A stretch of 11,854 bases of DNA from Sporosarcina sp. (GTDB lineage: Bacteria > Bacillota > Bacilli > Bacillales_A > Planococcaceae): the NCBI GenBank assembly GCA_029263945.1, contig JARIDM010000204.1, forward strand, positions 1 to 11,854. The letters are read 5' to 3'. Shown piece after piece: positions 6,125-11,854 of the stretch. Both the position numbers and the translations under genes were made by a program. The notes beneath the pieces are model-generated. The model worked only from the letters and a program-made list of their open reading frames with translations. It had not been told where the DNA came from and did no database searches. How positions within the stretch are numbered: position 1 is the first letter of the stretch; the number at the start of each line of letters is the position of its first letter.

Positions 6125-8275
6125 ATGAGCCCCTTGATCATTGCCAATTGGGTGTTATTTCTTGGCGTAGTGGCGTATGCGCTTGCATTGTTTACGCATC
6201 TATTAAAAACAAGATATCAGTTTATTAAACTAGGACAAAAAGAAGCGTTTGACGACAGTGTTGCAGAACGACTTCGCAACATTTGGGTTTATGTCTTTGG
6301 ACAAAAGAAGTTATTAAAAGATAAGAAAAGTGGAACGATTCACGTCATGTTTTTCTACGGGTTTATTCTCGTACAGTTTGGCGCGATTGACCTCATTTGG
6401 AAAGGCTTGAAACCAGGTTCACACTTACCACTCGGACCTGTGTATCCAGCATTTACGTTTTTCCAAGAGCTTGTTGTGTTAACAATATTAGTGGCGGTTG
6501 TATGGGCATTTCACCGACGCTATGTTGAAAAGCTCGTACGTTTGAAGCGCGGTTGGAAATCAGGACTTGTCCTTATTTTCATCGGTGGTTTGATGCTGTC
6601 GACGCTCTTATCGAATGGGATGAATATGATTTGGCACGGAGAAGGATTGACGTGGACAGAGCCAGTTGCTTCAGCGATTGCCGCTACATTAGGGTTCCTA
6701 CCAATGACAGCGGTCGCGACGATCTTCTTTATCGGTTGGTGGATTCACTTGCTGATTTTACTGACATTCTTAATTTATGTACCACAATCAAAGCACGCGC
6801 ATTTAATCGCAGGCCCCGTGAATACGTATTTTCACCGTCTTGATAATGCAGGAAGATTGAAGCCAGTTGATTTTTCAGCGATGGAAGAAATGGAAGACGG
6901 CGACGAAATGCCCGCACTAGGCGTTGGCAAAATTACAGATTTCACACAGCTGCAGATGATTGACTTTTATGCGTGTGTGGAATGTGGTCGTTGTACGAAT
7001 ATGTGTCCTGCATCTGGAACAGGTAAAATGCTTTCGCCGATGGATTTAATTACGAAGCTTCGTGATAATTTAACGAATCACGGCGCGCTTGTGACAAAGC
7101 AAAAGCCGTGGGTACCTGCACCTTTGTTCAAAAACACACAAGGAAACCAAATTGCGCTCGCTGCTGGATTGGAAGGCGCGACGATGGAAGATATATACAA
7201 TCCATCACTGATCGGTGACATCATTACTGAAGAAGAAATCTGGGCATGTACGACATGTCGTAACTGTGAAGACCAGTGTCCAGTTATGAATGAACACGTC
7301 GATAAAATTATCGATCTTCGTCGTCACTTGGTGATGGTTGAAGGTAAAATGGACCCGGATGCACAGCGTGCGATGACAAATATCGAGCGTCAAGGGAATC
7401 CGTGGGGGCTTAATCGTAAAGAAAAGGAAAATTGGAGAGATGCACGTCCAGAACTTCAAATTCCAACAGTGAAAGAATTGAAAAAAGCAGATGAAGAATT
7501 TGAATACTTATTCTGGGTCGGCTCTATGGGTGCGTTTGACAATCGATCACAAAAGATTGCACTCTCTTTCGCACACCTGATGAATGAGGCAGGTATCAAG
7601 TTCGCCATTCTTGGGAATAAAGAAAAGAACTCTGGAGATACGCCGAGACGTCTTGGAAACGAATTTTTATTCCAAGAATTAGCGGAAGGCAATATTAAAG
7701 AATTTGAAAAAGCAGGCGTCACAAAAATTGTCACCATTGACCCACATGCTTATAACATATTCAAAAATGAATACCCAGATTTCGGGTTTAAAGCAGAAGT
7801 ATTGCACCACACTGAAATGCTTTATGACCTGGTTAATAAAGGACTTCTGAAACCAAAACATGCAATTAACGAAACGATTACTTTCCATGATTCATGTTAC
7901 TTAGGGCGTTATAACGATGTGTACGATCCACCACGTGAAATTTTACGAGCCATTCCAGGCGTAGAGTTGGTGGAGATGAAACGTAACCGAGAAGATGGTA
8001 TGTGTTGCGGAGCGGGTGGTGGAATGATGTGGATGGAAGAAGACACAGGACACCGCGTAAACGTTGCGCGAACAGAACAAGCACTTGAAGTAAGTCCAGG
8101 CATTATTTCATCAGGTTGTCCGTACTGCTTAACGATGTTATCAGACGGCACAAAAGCGGTTGAAGCAGAAGATAAAGTGGGCACGTATGACATCGCAGAA
8201 CTGCTTGAACGTTCTATTTTCGGAGAAGATACAAAGTTGCCGACTGAAGAAGCCGTAGAGTCTGTGTTGCAATAA
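6125..8275 (+). CDS. fadF: Membrane FeS oxidoreductase FadF (YwjF/HdrD-like), probable ETF:menaquinone oxidoreductase
   Basis: 716 aa. Residues 1-220 form a membrane domain with about five hydrophobic segments (near 6-25, 72-92, 113-130, 147-165, 198-219). Histidines at 25, 73, 130 and 208 are candidate haem ligands, as in nitrate-reductase-gamma-like domains. Two 4Fe-4S motifs follow: CVECGRCTNMCP (C284, C287, C290, C294) and CTTCRNCEDQCP (C375, C378, C381, C385). The C-terminal part has two CCG-type regions. The second has HDSCYLGRYND (C591), MCCGAGGG (C627, C628) and SGCPYC (C665, C668). The first (GDTPRRLGNEFLFQELA, IDPHAYN) has lost its cysteines. Relatives (B. subtilis YwjF, bacterial EMO proteins) pass electrons from acyl-CoA dehydrogenase via ETF to menaquinone. 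AAAGGAAGAG precedes the ATG. It has its own promoter and terminator and stands before mmgABC. Confidence 0.9.
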   Translation: MSPLIIANWVLFLGVVAYALALFTHLLKTRYQFIKLGQKEAFDDSVAERLRNIWVYVFGQKKLLKDKKSGTIHVMFFYGFILVQFGAIDLIWKGLKPGSHLPLGPVYPAFTFFQELVVLTILVAVVWAFHRRYVEKLVRLKRGWKSGLVLIFIGGLMLSTLLSNGMNMIWHGEGLTWTEPVASAIAATLGFLPMTAVATIFFIGWWIHLLILLTFLIYVPQSKHAHLIAGPVNTYFHRLDNAGRLKPVDFSAMEEMEDGDEMPALGVGKITDFTQLQMIDFYACVECGRCTNMCPASGTGKMLSPMDLITKLRDNLTNHGALVTKQKPWVPAPLFKNTQGNQIALAAGLEGATMEDIYNPSLIGDIITEEEIWACTTCRNCEDQCPVMNEHVDKIIDLRRHLVMVEGKMDPDAQRAMTNIERQGNPWGLNRKEKENWRDARPELQIPTVKELKKADEEFEYLFWVGSMGAFDNRSQKIALSFAHLMNEAGIKFAILGNKEKNSGDTPRRLGNEFLFQELAEGNIKEFEKAGVTKIVTIDPHAYNIFKNEYPDFGFKAEVLHHTEMLYDLVNKGLLKPKHAINETITFHDSCYLGRYNDVYDPPREILRAIPGVELVEMKRNREDGMCCGAGGGMMWMEEDTGHRVNVARTEQALEVSPGIISSGCPYCLTMLSDGTKAVEAEDKVGTYDIAELLERSIFGEDTKLPTEEAVESVLQ

Positions 8276-8281
8276 AGTGTA

Positions 8282-8310
8282 TTGCGACAATTCTGATGTT
8301 GAGCTATACT
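8282..8310 (+). promoter_or_regulatory. Possible SigA-type promoter just after fadF
   Basis: TTGCGA (8282-8287), a 17-bp spacer and TATACT (8305-8310) would start transcription near 8317. That is only about 5 nt before the terminator hairpin at 8322, so it could drive mmgABC only by read-through. It may also be a chance match. Confidence 0.35.
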
Positions 8311-8321
8311 AACAGTAATTG

Positions 8322-8347
8322 AAAGGGAGTCTACGTACTCCCTTTTT
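8322..8347 (+). terminator. Intrinsic terminator after fadF
   Basis: AAAGGGAGT (8322-8330) pairs perfectly with ACTCCCTTT (8337-8345) around a 6-nt loop, followed by T to 8347 (five T from 8343). It lies 47 nt after the fadF stop. Confidence 0.88.
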
Positions 8348-8361
8348 CTCAGTTAAATTGT

Positions 8362-8377
8362 CGAGCGAGCGTTCAGT
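8362..8377 (-). promoter_or_regulatory. Putative fatty-acid regulon operator before mmgA, copy C (reverse orientation)
   Basis: On the minus strand the site reads ACTGAACGCTCGCTCG. Compared with copy B it differs at four of sixteen positions, all transitions, and it keeps a near-perfect dyad GAACG-CT-CGCTC. It is embedded in a larger inverted repeat, GTCGAG (8360-8365) with CTCGAC (8380-8385). It lies between the fadF terminator and mmgA. Confidence 0.6.
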
Positions 8378-8397
8378 CACTCGACTTTAAAAGAAGT

Positions 8398-8411
8398 TGT
8401 AAGCGCTAACA
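8398..8411 (+). promoter_or_regulatory. cre site (CcpA) upstream of mmgA
   Basis: TGTAAGCGCTAACA matches the Bacillus cre consensus TGWAANCGNTNWCA at every position. It ends 22 nt before the mmgA start codon. This predicts carbon catabolite repression of mmgABC, as known for the B. subtilis mmg operon. Confidence 0.85.
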
Positions 8412-8433
8412 ATATAATTCGGAGGCGATATAG

Positions 8434-9645
8434 ATGGGCAGAACAGTCATCCTTGAAGGAGCACGTACAGCATTTGGTCGATTCGGCGCGGGGTTATCCG
8501 CTTTGTCGGCAAGTGACCTTGGTGGAATTGCAATTAAAGAAGCATTAGCACGCGCAAATGTGGCCGGTGACGAGGTAGATGAAGTGATTGTTGGGACTGT
8601 TTTACAAGCGGGGCAAGGTCAAATTCCTTCCAGACAAGCCGCGACAAAAGCAGGAATTCCCTGGCATGTCAAAACAGAAACGATCAACAAAGTGTGTGCA
8701 TCTGGCATGCGGAGCGTCACGCTTGGCGACCAACTCATTCGATTAGGTGACGAAGAAGTGATTGTTGCGGGCGGCATGGAGTCTATGTCCAATGCACCTT
8801 ACTATCTTCCGAAAGGTCGTTTTGGTTTGAAGATGGGAGACGCCGCGCTTGTCGATGGTATGATTTTTGATGGATTGTCATGTTCATTTTCTCCAAATCA
8901 TGTGCATATGGGGACCTATGGCAACAGTACGGCAGATGACTTTTCATTAACACGAGAAATGCAAGACGAGTGGTCACTCCGCAGCCACCAATTGGCAGTG
9001 CAAGCGATTGACGCAGGCTATTTCAAAGAAGAAATTATCCCTGTTGAAATCCCACAAAGAAGAGGCGAGCCAGTTGTTGTCGATACAGATGAAGGGCCGC
9101 GTCGAGATACTTCGCTAGAAACACTTGCAAAATTACGACCTGCTTTTGGGAAAGACGGAACGATTACTGCGGGCAACGCACCTGGTGTAAACGACGGCGC
9201 CTGTGCGCTTGTCTTAATGAATGAAGCGCGTGCTGAAAAAGAGGGGAAAACACCGTTAGCCTATATTATTGGGCATGCTGAAGTCGCAATTGAACCAGAA
9301 AAGTTTCCAGAAACACCAGGCTTGGTCATTAATGAATTATTAACCAAAACAGGCAAAACGCTAGAAGAAATCGATCTGTTTGAAATTAACGAAGCATTTG
9401 CTGCAGTTGCACTGGCAAGCTCAAAAATTGCCGAACTAGACCCTGAAAAAGTAAATGTTAACGGTGGGGCAGTCGCGCTTGGTCACCCAATTGGCGCGAG
9501 TGGTGCACGTATTATATTAACGCTCGCTTATGCATTAAAACGCCGCGGGGGTGGCATTGGCATCGCGTCTATTTGTTCGGGCGGCGGTCAAGGGGATGCC
9601 ATCATGATTGAAGTACCCAAAGTCGATCACAGAGAGGTGAAGTAA
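8434..9645 (+). CDS. mmgA: Acetyl-CoA C-acetyltransferase (thiolase) MmgA
   Basis: Thiolase of 403 aa that cleaves acetoacetyl-CoA (or 3-ketoacyl-CoA) with CoA to acetyl-CoA, or condenses two acetyl-CoA. All catalytic blocks are present: NKVCASGMRSV with nucleophile C88, NEAFAAVA, GGAVALGHPIGASGAR with H351, and CSGGGQGDA with C381. Cytosolic; no signal or membrane segment. GGAGGCG at 8421-8427 gives a good start at ATG 8434. Regulation is suggested by the perfect cre box and by operator copy C upstream. mmgB follows after a 1-nt gap. The order thiolase, 3-hydroxyacyl-CoA dehydrogenase, acyl-CoA dehydrogenase matches the B. subtilis mmgABC operon, which gives the symbol; a biosynthetic thiolase role cannot be excluded by sequence. 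Confidence 0.92.
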   Translation: MGRTVILEGARTAFGRFGAGLSALSASDLGGIAIKEALARANVAGDEVDEVIVGTVLQAGQGQIPSRQAATKAGIPWHVKTETINKVCASGMRSVTLGDQLIRLGDEEVIVAGGMESMSNAPYYLPKGRFGLKMGDAALVDGMIFDGLSCSFSPNHVHMGTYGNSTADDFSLTREMQDEWSLRSHQLAVQAIDAGYFKEEIIPVEIPQRRGEPVVVDTDEGPRRDTSLETLAKLRPAFGKDGTITAGNAPGVNDGACALVLMNEARAEKEGKTPLAYIIGHAEVAIEPEKFPETPGLVINELLTKTGKTLEEIDLFEINEAFAAVALASSKIAELDPEKVNVNGGAVALGHPIGASGARIILTLAYALKRRGGGIGIASICSGGGQGDAIMIEVPKVDHREVK

Positions 9646-9646
9646 T

Positions 9647-10498
9647 ATGACGATAAAAAAAGTCATGGTCATCGGAGCTGGCCAAATGGGCGGCGGGATT
9701 GCACAAGTATGTGCAGAGGCAGGTTTTGACGTTTACTTAAATGACATTAAAGAAGAATCGTACGCCAAAGGGCTCGCAGTCATCACGAAAAACCTAACGA
9801 GAAATGTGGAAAAAGGCCGAATGACAGAAACGGAGAAACAAGATGTACTGGGGCGCATTACGAAATCGCTTCAACTAGAAGATGCAAAAGACGTCGATAT
9901 GGTCATAGAAGCGGCGGTTGAAAATATGACAATCAAACAGTCTATCTTTAAGCAACTAGATGAATTCGCACCTGTACATACCATTCTTGCTTCAAATACA
10001 TCATCGCTATCGATTACAGAAATCGCTGCAGCCACAAAGCGCCCTGAAAAAGTAATCGGGATGCACTTTATGAACCCTGTGCCTGTTATGAAACTCGTAG
10101 AAATTATTCGAGGGCTCGGCACAGCGGATGAGGTCTATACAGCGGTTGAAGCCATGACTGAAAAGTTGTCTAAAGTACCCGTAGAAGTGAATGACTTCCC
10201 GGGATTTGTTGCAAACCGAGTGCTGATGCCGATGATTAACGAAGCGGTTTACACACTTTATGAAGGCGTCGCAACGAAAGAAGCAATTGATGAGGTGATG
10301 AAACTGGGAATGAACCAACCAATGGGTCCCCTTCAACTTGCCGATTTCATTGGCTTAGATACTTGCCTTTATATTATGGAAACGTTACATGAAGGCTTCG
10401 GCGATTCAAAGTACCGCCCGTGTCCACTGCTTAGGAAATATGTAAAAGCTGGCCGGCTTGGGAAAAAAACGGGCCGAGGTTTCTACGAATATAGTTAA
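9647..10498 (+). CDS. mmgB: 3-hydroxybutyryl-CoA dehydrogenase MmgB
   Basis: NAD(P)-dependent oxidation of 3-hydroxybutyryl-CoA to acetoacetyl-CoA (reversible), the step before the thiolase. The 283 aa length matches single-domain family members without the crotonase part. Rossmann motif VMVIGAGQMGGGIAQ (6-20), with acidic D33 for the adenosine ribose. ASNTSSLSITEIA (115-127) and VIGMHFMNPVPVMKLVE hold the catalytic His (H140) and neighbouring N143. VNDFPGFVANRVLMPMINEA (181-200) and the C-terminal domain GPLQLADFIGLDTCL and GRLGKKTGRGFYEYS are standard. AGAGGTGAAG precedes the ATG, 1 nt after mmgA. No clear terminator follows, so read-through into mmgC is expected. Confidence 0.95.
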   Translation: MTIKKVMVIGAGQMGGGIAQVCAEAGFDVYLNDIKEESYAKGLAVITKNLTRNVEKGRMTETEKQDVLGRITKSLQLEDAKDVDMVIEAAVENMTIKQSIFKQLDEFAPVHTILASNTSSLSITEIAAATKRPEKVIGMHFMNPVPVMKLVEIIRGLGTADEVYTAVEAMTEKLSKVPVEVNDFPGFVANRVLMPMINEAVYTLYEGVATKEAIDEVMKLGMNQPMGPLQLADFIGLDTCLYIMETLHEGFGDSKYRPCPLLRKYVKAGRLGKKTGRGFYEYS

Positions 10499-10527
10499 AT
10501 TGAATCAGCTTAGAAGACAAACCACAT

Positions 10528-10543
10528 ACAGAACGCTCGACGG
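10528..10543 (+). promoter_or_regulatory. Putative fatty-acid regulon operator between mmgB and mmgC, copy D
   Basis: ACAGAACGCTCGACGG matches 11 of the first 12 positions of copy C and keeps the invariant ACnGAAnGCTC core; its right half is diverged. It lies 27 nt before the mmgC start, in the 72-nt mmgB-mmgC gap. A promoter is not obvious here. Confidence 0.4.
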
Positions 10544-10570
10544 TTGATGCGTTTAAAGGAGACGAATGCC

Positions 10571-11707
10571 ATGCACTTACAATTCACCGAAGAACAACAA
10601 CTGATGCGTGATATGGTGAGAAACTTTGCCAAAACAGAAATTGCACCGTTTATTCCTCGAATGGAAGCGGGGGAATTTCCACGTGAGATTTTAGAAAAGA
10701 TGGGCAAGTTGGGCTTAATGGGCATCACGGTTCCTGAAAAATACGGCGGGGCCAATATGGACTTCGTCTCCTACATTCTTGCGATTCAAGAATTATCAAA
10801 AGTGAGCGCAGTTGTCGGCGTGATTCTATCCGTCCATACGTCGGTAGGAACAAATCCAATTATGCAATTTGGGAATGAAGCGCAAAGAGCGCGCTATTTA
10901 CCAAAAATGGCAAGTGGAGAATTGTTAGGTGCTTTTTGTCTAACAGAATCTACGTCAGGTTCTGATGCAGGCTCACTCAAAACCCGCGCTGTAAAAGACA
11001 GCGATGAGTACGTGTTAAATGGTTCTAAAATGTTTATTACAAACGGCGGGGAAGCGGATGTGTATATCGTTTTTGCTTCAACATCGCCGACCCAAAAAAC
11101 GTACGGCATTACAGCGTTCATCGTAGATAAAGAGACGCCGGGCCTCATCATTGGTAAGGATGAGAAGAAAATGGGCTTGCACGGATCGCGCACGGTTGAA
11201 TTGGCTTTTGAAAATATGCGTGTCTCCGCACAAAATCGATTGGGTGAAGAAGGAGAAGGGTTCAAAATTGCGATGGCCAACTTAGATGTGGGTCGGATTG
11301 GCATTGCAGCCCAAGCCCTTGGCATTGCGGATGCTTGTCTAGAAGCTGCGTCAAATTATGCAAGCGAACGCGTTCAATTCGGCAAACCCATCTCGATGCA
11401 ACAAGGTGTTGGCTTTAAATTAGCGGACATGGCAACTGCAGTTGAAGCCTCAAAGTTATTGGTGTATCAAGCGGCCGCGCTCAAACAAGCAGGTAAACCT
11501 AGTGGCCCCCAAGCGTCGATGGCAAAGTTATTTGCTTCGAAAACAGCCGTAGATGCATCGATTGAAGCTGTACAAATACTAGGCGGTTACGGCTATACGG
11601 AAGATTATCCTGTAGAACGTTATTTCCGAGATGCCAAAGTGACTGAAATTTATGAAGGCACAAGTGAAATTCAACGCATCGTCATTTCTAAAAATTTAAC
11701 CCGTTGA
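10571..11707 (+). CDS. mmgC: Acyl-CoA dehydrogenase MmgC (short-chain type)
   Basis: FAD-dependent enzyme that introduces the alpha-beta double bond into acyl-CoA and passes electrons to ETF, and probably then to FadF. The 378 aa length is typical of the short/branched-chain group. Motifs: LGLMGITVPEKYGG, FCLTESTSGSDAGSLKTRA (FAD and substrate loop), FITNGGEADVYIVFA, QALGIADACLEAASNYASER and C-terminal QILGGYGYTEDYPVERYFRD. The catalytic base is probably E362 in EIYEGTSEIQR. The start is ATG 10571, with AAAGGAG at 10555-10561; a TTG at 10544 in the same frame would place the binding site inside the gene. No terminator follows; instead a minus-strand gene appears to converge on its last codons. 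Exact chain-length preference cannot be read from the sequence. Confidence 0.94.
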   Translation: MHLQFTEEQQLMRDMVRNFAKTEIAPFIPRMEAGEFPREILEKMGKLGLMGITVPEKYGGANMDFVSYILAIQELSKVSAVVGVILSVHTSVGTNPIMQFGNEAQRARYLPKMASGELLGAFCLTESTSGSDAGSLKTRAVKDSDEYVLNGSKMFITNGGEADVYIVFASTSPTQKTYGITAFIVDKETPGLIIGKDEKKMGLHGSRTVELAFENMRVSAQNRLGEEGEGFKIAMANLDVGRIGIAAQALGIADACLEAASNYASERVQFGKPISMQQGVGFKLADMATAVEASKLLVYQAAALKQAGKPSGPQASMAKLFASKTAVDASIEAVQILGGYGYTEDYPVERYFRDAKVTEIYEGTSEIQRIVISKNLTR

Positions 11708-11854
11708 CTGCGTTTCTTTAAAATGAAGGGCAATGGGTTCGCGCTCTAAATGTTGTTGAGTATATAAGTGATTGTAGCGCAGGGCGGCGATTCCCGTGGG
11801 ATTAAGCGTGACAAAGGTAGGCAATCTAAGTTCACCGCGTCTTGCGGTAACGAT
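11696..11854 (-). CDS. C-terminal part of an unidentified minus-strand gene
   Basis: The minus strand is open from the right edge to a TAA at 11698-11696. It reads 52 codons, including GELRLPTFVTLNPTGIAA and ending HFKETQSTG. The three plus-strand frames are quickly closed here, and codon use on the minus strand looks ordinary. It would end 12 nt inside mmgC, convergently. I do not recognise the family. The start and most of the gene lie outside the window, so it could also be a chance open frame. Confidence 0.5.
   Translation of the reverse strand: MVTARRGELRLPTFVTLNPTGIAALRYNHLYTQQHLEREPIALHFKETQSTG

Noticed and set aside
8413..8418. TATAAT as -10 box of mmgA
   Set aside because: There is no -35 box 16-19 bp upstream, and transcription would begin within the ribosome binding site.
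10525..10530. SigE-like -10 (CATACA) before mmgC, by analogy with the SigE-controlled B. subtilis mmg operon
   Set aside because: No SigE -35 element at the right distance; a six-base match alone is weak. No convincing SigE promoter was found before mmgA either.
11366..11375. Palindrome GAACGCGTTC resembling the putative operator half sites
   Set aside because: It lies inside mmgC coding sequence, lacks the 2-bp centre and the AC prefix, and encodes conserved residues (SERVQF).

Overview
The window looks like a chromosomal segment of an aerobic Gram-positive Bacillales bacterium, probably of the Bacillaceae/Planococcaceae type (Sporosarcina, Lysinibacillus and relatives). The grounds are strong AGGAGG-type ribosome binding sites, moderate GC with A/T-rich intergenic DNA, a perfect CcpA cre box, and gene families typical of that group (CblT/CblS, FadF, MmgABC). 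The genus is an inference; no rRNA or other marker is present.

Left part (1-5792): nine tightly packed plus-strand genes form the end of a cobalamin (vitamin B12) operon for lower-ligand assembly and salvage. The order is cobD (5' end outside the window), cobU, a shortened cobQ, cobS, cobC, a short cobU-like gene, a PduO-type adenosyltransferase, cblT and cblS, closed by a clear intrinsic terminator. Most junctions overlap or lie within 3 nt, so translation is probably coupled. CobD makes the aminopropanol phosphate arm, CobU activates adenosylcobinamide, CobS joins it to alpha-ribazole or its phosphate, CobC dephosphorylates, PduO adenosylates cobalt, and CblT/CblS import and phosphorylate alpha-ribazole. 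CblT/CblS are the known alternative in organisms without CobT, and no cobT is present here. Two oddities stand out: CobQ lacks its glutaminase domain, and the two CobU-family proteins keep complementary parts of the family signature.

Middle (5793-6124): a gene-free stretch that begins with six exactly 20-bp-spaced repeats (5801-5920). After them come two copies of a putative operator, a good SigA promoter and a long inverted repeat in the leader of fadF.

Right part (6125-11707): a fatty acid beta-oxidation region. fadF encodes a membrane FeS oxidoreductase thought to pass electrons from acyl-CoA dehydrogenase/ETF to menaquinone. A terminator and a regulatory segment with a cre site follow, then mmgA (thiolase), mmgB (3-hydroxybutyryl-CoA dehydrogenase) and mmgC (acyl-CoA dehydrogenase). 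A 16-bp motif of form ACWGAAYGCTCNNNSN occurs before fadF (twice), before mmgA and before mmgC, and nowhere else that I noticed. It is most likely the operator of a TetR/FadR-type fatty acid regulator encoded elsewhere. At the right edge the C-terminus of an unidentified minus-strand gene converges on mmgC.
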